54,288 nucleotides of DNA from Prevotella sp. (lineage in GTDB: Bacteria; Bacteroidota; Bacteroidia; Bacteroidales; Bacteroidaceae): contig JAEAMQ010000028.1 of the NCBI GenBank assembly GCA_016901395.1, positions 1 through 54,288 on the forward strand, written 5' to 3'. The position numbers and the translations under genes were made by a program. Below, piece by piece: positions 16,957 through 24,481 of the stretch. The number at the start of each line of letters is the position of its first letter. Position 1 is the stretch's first letter. The notes under the pieces are model-generated. The model did not search any database, was not told where the DNA came from, and saw only the letters and a program-made list of their open reading frames with translations.

Positions 16957-19452
16957 ATGAATATAACATTTTTACCAAACAGGTTTACACATAGCTTCAA
17001 CAAGATTTCAAACCATCTCTGGAACAAGATGGAAAACCTGCGCTATTTGACCTGCATCATCTTCATCGCCACCTTTTCGGGCTCCCTATACGCCCAGTCA
17101 CCTACGGTAGAGCAGTATAAGACGACCGACCAGTGTTACATCAAGATTTACCAGGCATTGACAACAGCTGATGCCCGTGCCCTCCGAGCTACCATCGACA
17201 CTGCTGGCTACACGAATATCAATCTTTCCACTCAGAGTGGATATAAGCTGACAATGGCAGACATGGTTCTGCTGTTCAGACAATACAGCCCCAGTGCAGA
17301 CGGCAATCATCCTAATGGAGACGGTACCAACACTACTGGTAACGCCGGCGACTATTTCCCAAGTGTCATTCCGATGTATACTTGCACCACACTGAGCCTA
17401 AAAGATGCTGATTTGGCAGACGAATGTTTTAATTCAGTGTCAGGTTCGACAGACTATGGCAATTATATTGGGCATCTTATGGGCTTAACAACCCTCACCT
17501 GTTCGAAGACGGCCAAAGGCCCGGACATGCGAGGCACCAATGTCCAAAGCACACTGCAATCGATGATTATCCCCAAGCTGGGTACTTCGGACACAGCCGA
17601 CAAAGCTACGGCTACCGTGGGTATGTTCACCGGTTTCACCGCCTTGACCTCCATCGACTTAAACACCTGTGCCAAAGGTGATATTCCTGCCAATGCTTTC
17701 CAAGGCTGCACCTCCCTGTCGACGGTCAAGATCATGACAACAGGTTTACAGAATATTGGAGCCTATGCTTTCCAAGGTGACACAGCTCTTCACAAAGTAA
17801 GCTTTCCCTATGGTCTGACAACAATAGGTAATCAGGCTTTTGCCAATTGCGACCTAACACAGCTGACATTTCCCAACACACTGCAGACCATTGCATCTCA
17901 AGCATTTCTGAGTAATGTCAATCTGAAAACAATTAAATTTCCAGCAAGTGTACAAAGCATCGAATCCGGTGCTTTTAACAACAACAAAAGCTTAGACAAC
18001 GTGTACATCCTCGGCGAGAACACCAAGGCTGCCGCTAATGCTTTTATTACGAACATGACCTGTGACGGTTTCGACTATAACAATACGTACACAACAGATG
18101 CGGATTATCAAGGCAAATTCTCCAAAAACCATTGGAGAAAGCCAGATACAAACACAGAGGGAACAAGGTCACCGGTGTTGCTCCATGTGCCCAACACAGA
18201 GACGGCTCGCAAGCGTTACCTCAACCCCTTTATCTATTTTATAGATGACTCGGTAGCGTTAGAAGAATTGAGGGCAATCTATGTGGACTATGGCAACAAG
18301 ACGATAGACTACAACACCTTTATAGCTCAGCGCACCACATGGCATGACACGTGGAGTCCTAAATATCCAGGTAATACAGTTGACAACTATGTACAGCAAA
18401 TTTACTCATATATGCTAGCCAGATATGTGGACCCTGCGAAGAAGGTTGAGATTACGAAATCAGATGGCACAAAGGACTCTGTTGATTATTGGGTAACTAT
18501 CCGTCCTTGGGAACTTGACGAAAATGGCAACCGATACCCAAAACAGGACGCAAGCAACCAATTCAACGCACCTGTAAGCTATTCAGAGAATACAGCCTAT
18601 GCAGGATGGAACCAGTTTCTGCTTGCTGCCCCTGATGCATATTCAGTGAGAGACAGCGTGAAGTTTACAACTCTGACTGATGACCATTGGTATTCCATGT
18701 GTCTGCCCTTCCCGATGACCCGTGCCCAGATCGACGAGGCTTTCGGTGGAGCCACGGAAATATGTGAATTTACCAAAGTCGTGAAAGAGACCGACGGAAC
18801 CATCACGTTCTACTTTACTGAGAAAGCCACCGTTGATGCCAGCGGCGTAGCTACCAAGGCTCACCATCCTTATATGATTCATCCAGAGTTGAAAAGTGTG
18901 GACATGCCTGCAAAATCGGCAAGCGAGAGGGTCATCTACGATGCCAACTTAGCTTCAGCAAAAAGTATGTACCCAAGCAAACCCACTGATGCATCCAACA
19001 TTGTCAAAGTAGACTTTATCGACAAGACAGATTCTACTAACGTGGTAACTCATGATAACGCCTACACCTTCTATGGCAATGAGAGCGACAGTGTGAACAT
19101 ACCAGGCAACCGCTACTTCTGGGCATGGAACGAAACCCAGAATATTGGAAGTTTCTTCCACTCCTCAACGACCATGTCTAAGGACATACCTTGGACACCC
19201 TACACCGCCATCGTGCGCCCCGAGGGTACAGACTATGTGGCTGCGGCCAAGGGCAACATGACAATGCTGGACTGGATAGACGCAATGAACGAGCAGCCCA
19301 CAACAAGGATTGTCGTGATTCAAGCACAAACGTCCGAAACATCAGACAACAACAAGGTATACAATATCAATGGACAATATGTCGGGGACACTCTCACGGG
19401 ACTTCCCAAGGGATTGTATATTGTGAATGGAAAAAAACATCTCATTCGATAA
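16957..19452 (+). CDS. BspA-like leucine-rich-repeat surface protein
   Basis: This is an 831-residue exported protein. The best signal peptide starts at Met25 (17029; MENLRYLTCIIFIATFSGSLYAQ). The upstream start at 16957 is preceded by AAAGGAAACAAC, so both starts are listed as possible. Residues about 220-360 are five or six Treponema/BspA-type LRRs (IPANAFQGCTSLSTVKI, IGAYAFQGDTALHKVSFP, IGNQAFANCDLTQLTFP, IASQAFLSNVNLKTIKFP, IESGAFNNNKSLDNVYI). The middle part is unassigned. The last about 30 residues (VYNINGQYVGDTLTGLPKGL then YIVNGKKHLIR) have the form of the C-terminal sorting/anchoring tail found on many Prevotella surface proteins. BspA-type proteins mediate adhesion to host or bacterial surfaces. 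Preceded by a very long leader and followed by a small gene. Confidence 0.8.
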   Translation: MNITFLPNRFTHSFNKISNHLWNKMENLRYLTCIIFIATFSGSLYAQSPTVEQYKTTDQCYIKIYQALTTADARALRATIDTAGYTNINLSTQSGYKLTMADMVLLFRQYSPSADGNHPNGDGTNTTGNAGDYFPSVIPMYTCTTLSLKDADLADECFNSVSGSTDYGNYIGHLMGLTTLTCSKTAKGPDMRGTNVQSTLQSMIIPKLGTSDTADKATATVGMFTGFTALTSIDLNTCAKGDIPANAFQGCTSLSTVKIMTTGLQNIGAYAFQGDTALHKVSFPYGLTTIGNQAFANCDLTQLTFPNTLQTIASQAFLSNVNLKTIKFPASVQSIESGAFNNNKSLDNVYILGENTKAAANAFITNMTCDGFDYNNTYTTDADYQGKFSKNHWRKPDTNTEGTRSPVLLHVPNTETARKRYLNPFIYFIDDSVALEELRAIYVDYGNKTIDYNTFIAQRTTWHDTWSPKYPGNTVDNYVQQIYSYMLARYVDPAKKVEITKSDGTKDSVDYWVTIRPWELDENGNRYPKQDASNQFNAPVSYSENTAYAGWNQFLLAAPDAYSVRDSVKFTTLTDDHWYSMCLPFPMTRAQIDEAFGGATEICEFTKVVKETDGTITFYFTEKATVDASGVATKAHHPYMIHPELKSVDMPAKSASERVIYDANLASAKSMYPSKPTDASNIVKVDFIDKTDSTNVVTHDNAYTFYGNESDSVNIPGNRYFWAWNETQNIGSFFHSSTTMSKDIPWTPYTAIVRPEGTDYVAAAKGNMTMLDWIDAMNEQPTTRIVVIQAQTSETSDNNKVYNINGQYVGDTLTGLPKGLYIVNGKKHLIR

Positions 19453-19491
19453 ACTACTTAAATTCATGTTGAACACAAAAGAAATAGTAAA

Positions 19492-19707
19492 ATGAAATCA
19501 AAAACAAAGTATTCACAACCATTTACAGAAATGATCACCTGTACGACCACACATATTATATGTGCGAGCAACCAGAAGACCTGGAATCTGGGTGATCCCG
19601 TCGGACCCTACGCAGAGAGTGGAGACATAAAAGAAACCGACGGTACAAATTTTGACGGGTGGACAGTATCTGCTAAAAAGCAAACCGCAAACTGGGATAA
19701 TTGGTAA
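19492..19707 (+). CDS. Small conserved-looking protein downstream of the BspA-like gene
   Basis: This is a 71-residue protein starting 39 nt after the BspA-like stop codon. The beginning, YSQPFTEMITCTTTHIICAS, fits a pattern I associate with small Bacteroidetes proteins: a Tyr/Pro start, a beta-like hydrophobic segment, then Cys-Ala/Thr-Ser. A hydrophilic Gly/Asp-rich tail follows, ending in tryptophans (WDNW). There is no classic signal peptide. No function is known to me. The position suggests co-transcription with the surface protein. The call as a real gene rests on position and pattern, not on a confirmed homologue. Confidence 0.5.
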   Translation: MKSKTKYSQPFTEMITCTTTHIICASNQKTWNLGDPVGPYAESGDIKETDGTNFDGWTVSAKKQTANWDNW

Positions 19708-19739
19708 ACGGCTGGTTCATATAAGCTAACAACATCCAA

Positions 19740-19772
19740 ACTGCTAACATCCCCCTCCTCGTGAGGGAGCCT
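19740..19772. repeat. Weak copy of the palindromic G/C-rich repeat
   Basis: CCCCCTCCTCGTGAGGGAGC resembles the dispersed element, with CCCTC pairing with GAGGG around a short loop. Confidence 0.45.
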
Positions 19773-19838
19773 GACACAAATAACCCAACCCTACCCGTTG
19801 GTTATATTTAACCTGATAATACAACATATATCTTAACG

Positions 19839-19885
19839 AAAGGCCCTCTGTTCATGCAATACAACCTGCATGAACAGGGGGCTTT
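19839..19885 (+). terminator. Long hairpin after the BspA-like operon
   Basis: CTGTTCATGCA at 19848-19858 pairs perfectly with TGCATGAACAG at 19867-19877, and the stem extends through GGCCC/GGGGGC with wobble. No strong T-run follows, so it could be a terminator or a processing or attenuation structure before argR. Confidence 0.5.
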
Positions 19886-20095
19886 GCATGGAGAGGGTAT
19901 TCTTTTAGATTGTGCGGACAAGAAGGAGGGCTGACAAACGGAAACACTGCCCAGACACACTGTCGTGACAATGCACAACGGCGCGACGGTTGCAACGTTT
20001 GCACGCCACACTCCACGAAAGAATATTTATTCTCTATAAAAATACAAGAAATTAACAAGAATATAGCCATAACCATCAAAAATATACAATATTGT

Positions 20096-20126
20096 TTGGA
20101 TAATCGAGAATAAATAGTTAATTTTG
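20096..20126 (+). promoter_or_regulatory. Promoter of argR
   Basis: TAATTTTG at 20119-20126 has TTG at 20096-20098 with a 20-bp spacer. It gives a short leader before the argR ATG at 20156. Confidence 0.75.
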
Positions 20127-20155
20127 CAACGTAATTAAGAATAAAAATTCAAATT

Positions 20156-20626
20156 ATGAAAATCAAAGACCGAAGACTGGAGGCCATCAAAATGATTATT
20201 TCCAGCAAAGAGTTGGGTAGTCAGGAAGATGTACTGGCCGAACTGAAGCGTGAAGGATTCACCCTGACACAGGCCACACTGAGCCGCGATTTCAAGCAAC
20301 TGAAAGTGGCAAAGGCCGCCAGCATGAACGGCCAATATGTGTATGTGTTGCCCAACGAGACGATGTACAAGCGTGTGCGCAAGCCACTGTCGGCCACAGA
20401 GATGATGCAGACCCCTGGGTTTCTGTCGATCAATTTCTCAGGAAATATCGGAGTGATCCGAACACGCCCTGGCTATGCCAGCTCCATCGCCTACAACCTG
20501 GACAACAATAATGTGCCGGAGATATTAGGCACTATTGCAGGAGACGACACCATCTTTATCGTTCTCAAAGAAGGAACAGACCGGGAGGCCGTCATCCAAG
20601 GACTGAATGAAATTGTAGAATTTTAG
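20156..20626 (+). CDS. argR: Arginine repressor ArgR
   Basis: This is a 156-residue ArgR, the usual family length. Residues about 1-70 form the winged-helix DNA-binding domain, with TLTQATLSRDFKQLKVAK as the recognition region. Residues about 85-156 form the hexamerisation and arginine-binding domain with the diagnostic GTIAGDDTIFIVLKEG. ArgR with bound arginine represses arginine biosynthesis genes. It heads the arginine/proline cluster and is separated by only 8 nt from the acetyltransferase gene, so it probably regulates the genes that follow, including itself. Confidence 0.95.
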   Translation: MKIKDRRLEAIKMIISSKELGSQEDVLAELKREGFTLTQATLSRDFKQLKVAKAASMNGQYVYVLPNETMYKRVRKPLSATEMMQTPGFLSINFSGNIGVIRTRPGYASSIAYNLDNNNVPEILGTIAGDDTIFIVLKEGTDREAVIQGLNEIVEF

Positions 20627-20634
20627 AATAAAAC

Positions 20635-21243
20635 ATGGAAGAAGTTAAGGTCATGGTGGCCGACGAGAGTCATATCAAATATGTCGACACCATTCTTACA
20701 ACAATTGCAGAAGCGGCTAAGGTGCGTGGCACAGGTATTGCCAAACGTTCACCAGAATATGTAGCCACAAAGATGAGAGAAGCCAAGGCGGTCATTGCCT
20801 TGCAAGGCGAGAAGTTTGCCGGCTTCAGTTATATTGAAACTTGGGGTAACAAGAAATATGTCACCACATCGGGACTGATCGTGCACCCGGACTTCCGAGG
20901 TATCGGACTGGCCAAGCGCATCAAGAACATGACGTTCACATTAGCCCGTGTGCGCTGGCCTCACGCAAAGATTTTCTCGCTCACAAGCGGATCGGCGGTG
21001 ATGAAGATGAACACGCAGCTGGGGTATCACCCCGTGACGTTCAGCGACCTCACCGACGACGAAGCGTTCTGGCGCGGATGCGAGGGGTGTGTGAACAAGG
21101 ATATCCTGCACCGCACCAACCGGAAATTCTGCATCTGCACCGCCATGCTCTTCGACCCCGAAGACCACCTTCCCGCCAAACTGCCGACGGAAGTGGTGGA
21201 ACGCTTCCGCCGGATAGACTCGCAAGGAACAGACAACGAGTAG
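20635..21243 (+). CDS. GNAT-family N-acyltransferase, probable glutamate N-acyltransferase of arginine synthesis
   Basis: This is a 202-residue acyl-CoA-dependent N-acyltransferase. The GNAT core is visible at TTSGLIVHPDFRGIGLAKRI (about 82-101), with the R/Q-x-x-G-x-G/A acyl-CoA loop as RGIGLA. The C-terminal Cys-rich stretch (CEGCVNKDILHRTNRKFCIC) is unusual for the family. Lying between argR and argG in a cluster that has a succinylornithine-type carbamoyltransferase, it is the best candidate for the first step, N-acylation of glutamate, possibly with succinyl-CoA. That assignment comes from context; GNAT substrate cannot be read from sequence. Confidence 0.75.
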   Translation: MEEVKVMVADESHIKYVDTILTTIAEAAKVRGTGIAKRSPEYVATKMREAKAVIALQGEKFAGFSYIETWGNKKYVTTSGLIVHPDFRGIGLAKRIKNMTFTLARVRWPHAKIFSLTSGSAVMKMNTQLGYHPVTFSDLTDDEAFWRGCEGCVNKDILHRTNRKFCICTAMLFDPEDHLPAKLPTEVVERFRRIDSQGTDNE

Positions 21244-21337
21244 GCCTGTTCCAAGGAAAGGGATTGAAGGAAAACCAACAACGTAGCAGAAACTACCAGA
21301 GTTAACAAAGAAATATAGTAAATTAAATATAATCATC

Positions 21338-21409
21338 ATGGTCGACACCAAGGAGATTGCCCATGTCTTAGGCAATCGGACACCCTTCCCACTGGGAAGG
21401 CTTGGTTAG
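21338..21409 (+). other. Short leader ORF overlapping two hairpins upstream of argG
   Basis: An ATG at 21338 opens 23 codons (MVDTKEIAHVLGN, then a repeat-encoded tail PFPLGRLG) ending at TAG 21407-21409, 24 nt before argG. GATTGCC (21355-21361) pairs with GGCAATC (21371-21377), and CCTTCCC (21384-21390) pairs with GGGAAGG (21394-21400). The ORF contains two arginine codons, CGG and AGG. It could be a regulatory leader peptide or a chance product of a repeat insertion. Confidence 0.3.
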
Positions 21410-21420
21410 GCCTTAGAGGG
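21381..21420. repeat. Palindromic repeat before argG
   Basis: CCTTCCCACTGGGAAGG followed by CTTGGTTAGGCCTT is a diverged copy of the dispersed element, ending just before the argG ribosome-binding site AAAGGAA. Confidence 0.6.
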
Positions 21421-21433
21421 AAAGGAATTGAGT

Positions 21434-22633
21434 ATGAACAAGAAAGTGGTTGTCGCCTTCAGTGGCGGATTGGATACATCATACACGGTGATGAAGCTCG
21501 CCCAGGACGGATGGGATGTTTATGCAGCATGTGCCAACACCGGAGGGTTCAGCGAAGAGCAACTGAAGAATAACGAGGAAAATGCGTATAAGCTCGGTGC
21601 CGTGAAATATGTGACACTCGACGTGACACAGGAGTACTATGCTAAGAGTCTGAAGTATATGATCTTTGGCAATGTGCTGCGCAACAACTGCTACCCCATA
21701 TCGGTGTCGTCGGAGCGTATCTTCCAGGCCATCGCCATCGCCCGTTATGCCAACGAGATCGGTGCCGACGCCATTGCACACGGATCGACAGGTGCCGGCA
21801 ACGACCAGATCAGGTTTGACATGACCTTCCTCGTGATGGCACCGGGAGTGGAGATTATCACTCTGACCCGCGACCACGCGCTGTCACGTCAGGAGGAGGT
21901 GGACTTCCTCAACAAGAACGGATTTTTCGCTGACTTCACCAAACTGAAATACAGTTATAACGTAGGTATCTGGGGCACAAGCATCTGTGGTGGCGAACTG
22001 CTGGATCCGACACAGGGACTCCCCGAGGAAGCCTATCTGAAACATGTCACCGCCAAGGACGAGGAGACGGAGCTGCGCATCGAGTTCAAGGAGGGCGAGA
22101 TAGCTGCCGTAAACGGTGAGAAGTTTGACGATAAGATCAAAGCCATACAGAAGATTGAGGAGATTGGTGCCAGCTATGCCATCGGCCGCGACTGCAACGT
22201 AGGTGACACGATTATTGGTATCAAGGGTCGTGTGGGCTTTGAGGCAGCCGCACCGATGTTGATCATCGAAGCTCACCGTTTGCTGGAGAAGTCGACGCTC
22301 TCGAAATGGCAGCAGTACTGGAAGGACCAGATGGCCAACTGGTATGGTATGTTCCTGCACGAGAGCCAGTATCTGGAGCCGGTGATGCCCGACATGGAGG
22401 CTTTCCTGCAGAGCTCACAGCGTCATGTGAACGGCACAGCCATCCTGAAGCTGCGTCCCTATGGTTTTCAGACGGTGGGCGTAGACTCTGACGACGACCT
22501 CACGAAGTCGAAGCTCGGTGAATATGGTGAGATGCAGCATGGCTGGACCGCCGAGGATGCCAAGGGCTTCATCAAGATACAGTCTACTCCGCTGAGAGTG
22601 TTCTACGGGATGCACCCAGGAGAGGAGAGATAA
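21434..22633 (+). CDS. argG: Argininosuccinate synthase
   Basis: This is a 399-residue enzyme that joins citrulline and aspartate with ATP to make argininosuccinate in the cytoplasm. AFSGGLDTS near residue 9 is the PP-loop that binds ATP. AHGSTGAGNDQIRFD (about 119-133) is the conserved substrate region. The ATG at 21434 is preferred over the in-frame TTG at 21428 because AAAGGAA lies 7 nt upstream of it. Full length. No argH lies in the window, so the next step must be encoded elsewhere. Confidence 0.96.
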   Translation: MNKKVVVAFSGGLDTSYTVMKLAQDGWDVYAACANTGGFSEEQLKNNEENAYKLGAVKYVTLDVTQEYYAKSLKYMIFGNVLRNNCYPISVSSERIFQAIAIARYANEIGADAIAHGSTGAGNDQIRFDMTFLVMAPGVEIITLTRDHALSRQEEVDFLNKNGFFADFTKLKYSYNVGIWGTSICGGELLDPTQGLPEEAYLKHVTAKDEETELRIEFKEGEIAAVNGEKFDDKIKAIQKIEEIGASYAIGRDCNVGDTIIGIKGRVGFEAAAPMLIIEAHRLLEKSTLSKWQQYWKDQMANWYGMFLHESQYLEPVMPDMEAFLQSSQRHVNGTAILKLRPYGFQTVGVDSDDDLTKSKLGEYGEMQHGWTAEDAKGFIKIQSTPLRVFYGMHPGEER

Positions 22634-22883
22634 AGCCCCACCCCTCCTCCCCCCACAGGGGAGGGAATGGATTATTTCCAAGGGATGGGAAAGCGCGAGG
22701 CCTATGATGAGCGATGATAGCCTATCAGGTTCCATCACCTCCTATAACAGCCTATCAGGTCCTATCACCTCCTATCACCTCCTATAATAGCCTATCATCC
22801 CCTATCCCTATCACCCCTATCACCCTGCAACTTTCCCCAACCCTCTCCCGTCTAACCCACAAATCATCTAAAACATCACAACA
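22634..22883. repeat. Palindromic repeat plus pyrimidine-rich CCTATCA array
   Basis: The first 35 bases hold a copy of the dispersed element (CCCCACAGGGGAGGG). From about 22714 to 22830 the motif CCTATCACCTCCTATCA recurs many times with small variations. No gene is visible; the stretch forms the spacer before pspC. Confidence 0.7.
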
Positions 22884-23072
22884 ATGGCAAATGGTAAGAA
22901 ATTAGTGAGGTCAAGAAACAGAGTGTTGGCAGGAGTGCTGGGAGGTATCGCAGATTTTCTGGATGTCGACCCCACGGTGGTGAGAGTGGTATATGCCGTG
23001 CTCACGGTGTTCACCGCTTTTAGTGGAGTCATCCTCTACCCCATACTTTGGTTGATCATACCAGAGGAATAA
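22884..23072 (+). CDS. PspC-domain small membrane protein
   Basis: This 62-residue protein is a PspC domain almost from end to end: the N-terminal block LVRSRNRVLAGVLGGIADFL with the family's GGV/IA-F pattern, then one membrane segment at about 34-58 (VYAVLTVF to PILWLIIP). PspC domains occur in phage-shock and envelope-stress proteins, and stand-alone versions are common in Bacteroidetes. It sits oddly between argG and argC, with only 10 nt to argC, so it is probably co-transcribed. Nothing in it suggests a direct role in arginine synthesis. Confidence 0.85.
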   Translation: MANGKKLVRSRNRVLAGVLGGIADFLDVDPTVVRVVYAVLTVFTAFSGVILYPILWLIIPEE

Positions 23073-23082
23073 AAACAAGAAT

Positions 23083-24141
23083 ATGATAAAAATTGGAATA
23101 CTTGGAGGAGCCGGATATACAGCGGGCGAACTCATTCGCCTGCTGTTGAACCATCCTCAGGCAGAGATTAAGTTTGTCAACAGCGAAAGTAACGCCGGAA
23201 ACCTCATCACCGATGTGCACGAGGGACTCTATGGCGAGACAGAATTGCGGTTCACCTCGGAGATGCCATTCGACGAGGTGGACGTGGTGTTTTTCTGTTT
23301 CGGACATGGCAAGAGCGAAGCATTTCTCAAAGAACATGATGTGCCCGCCAGCGTGAAGATCATCGATCTGGCACAGGACTTCCGCGTACACCCCACCCCC
23401 AATACGGAGGGGAGTGATTTGACCGACACACCTTTGGGACAGGCAGACGACAATGCTCAATCGCCGCTGCCCATTGTCGGGAGTGTCAGGGGCGAGGCGG
23501 TCTACGGATTGCCGGAAATCAACAAGGATGCCATCGCGAAGGCCAACTACATCGCCAATCCCGGATGCTTTGCCACTTGTATCCAGTTGGGACTGTTGCC
23601 TGCCGCCAAACTGAAGATTATTAATAATAATGTGAGCGTGAATGCCATCACCGGCAGCACGGGAGCCGGCGTGAAGCCCGGTGCCACTACCCATTTCTCA
23701 TGGCGCAACAACAACCTGAGCATCTACAAGGCATTCAACCATCAGCATGTACCGGAGATTTGCCAGAGCCTCAAACAAGTGCAGGGCTATCTCGATGCTG
23801 ACATTGACTTCATCCCCTATCGTGGTGACTTCGCCCGCGGCATCTTCGCCACCGAGGTGGTGCGCACAGACATGGACCTCGACACCATCGTAGCAGCCTA
23901 CAAGGACTTCTATAAAGACGCCTCTTTCACTCACTATGTGGACAAGGCGCTGGACATGAAGCAGGTGGTGAACACCAACAAGGCTCTCGTGCACTGTGAC
24001 AAGGTGGGCGACAAACTCCTCATCACCTCGTGTATCGACAACCTGCTGAAAGGGGCTGTGGGACAGGCCGTGCAAAACATGAACATCATGTTTGGCATCG
24101 ACGAGACCGCAGGACTGAGGTTGAAGGCGAGTGGGTTTTAG
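23083..24141 (+). CDS. argC: N-acetyl/succinyl-gamma-glutamyl-phosphate reductase with an in-frame insertion
   Basis: This 352-residue NADPH-dependent enzyme reduces the acyl-glutamyl phosphate to its semialdehyde. The N-terminal GILGGAGYTAGELIRLLL binds NADP. NPGCFATC holds the catalytic Cys at about 162, and GSTGAGVKPGATTHFSWR follows. Residues about 103-138 (PTPNTEGSD through SVRGEA) are extra relative to the usual direct link from the IIDL..DFR strand to VYGLPEINK. The DNA there is a copy of the dispersed palindromic repeat plus a second dyad (CGACAATG/CATTGTCG). All catalytic segments are intact, so the gene is probably functional with a longer surface loop. Confidence 0.93.
   Translation: MIKIGILGGAGYTAGELIRLLLNHPQAEIKFVNSESNAGNLITDVHEGLYGETELRFTSEMPFDEVDVVFFCFGHGKSEAFLKEHDVPASVKIIDLAQDFRVHPTPNTEGSDLTDTPLGQADDNAQSPLPIVGSVRGEAVYGLPEINKDAIAKANYIANPGCFATCIQLGLLPAAKLKIINNNVSVNAITGSTGAGVKPGATTHFSWRNNNLSIYKAFNHQHVPEICQSLKQVQGYLDADIDFIPYRGDFARGIFATEVVRTDMDLDTIVAAYKDFYKDASFTHYVDKALDMKQVVNTNKALVHCDKVGDKLLITSCIDNLLKGAVGQAVQNMNIMFGIDETAGLRLKASGF
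23389..23496. repeat. Palindromic repeat insertion within argC
   Basis: CCACCCCCAATACGGAGGGG followed by AGTGATTTG matches the other copies that end GGGGAGTGATATG. A second dyad follows. The insertion is a multiple of three and adds about 35 residues to ArgC. Confidence 0.7.
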
Positions 24142-24149
24142 CCTACCCC

Positions 24150-24192
24150 AGGAAGCCTCTCTCGCCCCTCCAATAGGAGGGGAGCCTGCTGC
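24150..24192. repeat. Palindromic repeat after argC
   Basis: CCCCTCCAATAGGAGGGG is a perfect dyad in the spacer directly after the argC stop codon, another copy of the dispersed element. Confidence 0.7.
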
Positions 24193-24240
24193 AGGAGGCC
24201 ACGCACGTTGCAAGAGTTTGACACATTATTAAATATATAA

Positions 24241-24412
24241 CAGGTATTGGCCAATAGATAGAATGATGTAGACTACCATTGAATGGTATCAACCTTGATA
24301 TAAAATGGTGTAACCATCAGTAAATGGAATCGACCATATATAATAGGTTAGCCATGATATAAAAAGGTATTGACCATATCTTAAATAGCATTTACCAGTA
24401 AATTAGCCATAG
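24241..24412. repeat. Degenerate array of about eight 19-23-bp dyad units
   Basis: The spacer between argC and argD is built from repeated units of the form GGTATTGACCAT plus an A/T-rich tail such as ATATAAAA. Units begin near 24242, 24269, 24284, 24307, 24326, 24346, 24366 and 24388, so the usual spacing is about 20 bp. Each unit has a small dyad, GGT-n4-ACC. It looks like a phased set of protein-binding half-sites or an RNA of repeated small stems. No gene is present. Confidence 0.65.
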
Positions 24413-24431
24413 CATCCCCAACGTCCCGAAT

Positions 24432-24474
24432 GGCACTCTCCTCTTTCGGAGGGGTTTGGGGGAGGCTTTCTGTT
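24432..24474. repeat. Palindromic repeat before argD
   Basis: CTCTCCTCTTTCGGAGGGG followed by TTTGGGGGAGGCTT is a copy of the dispersed element ending 8 nt before the argD start codon. Confidence 0.65.
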
Positions 24475-24481
24475 TTCGCTT

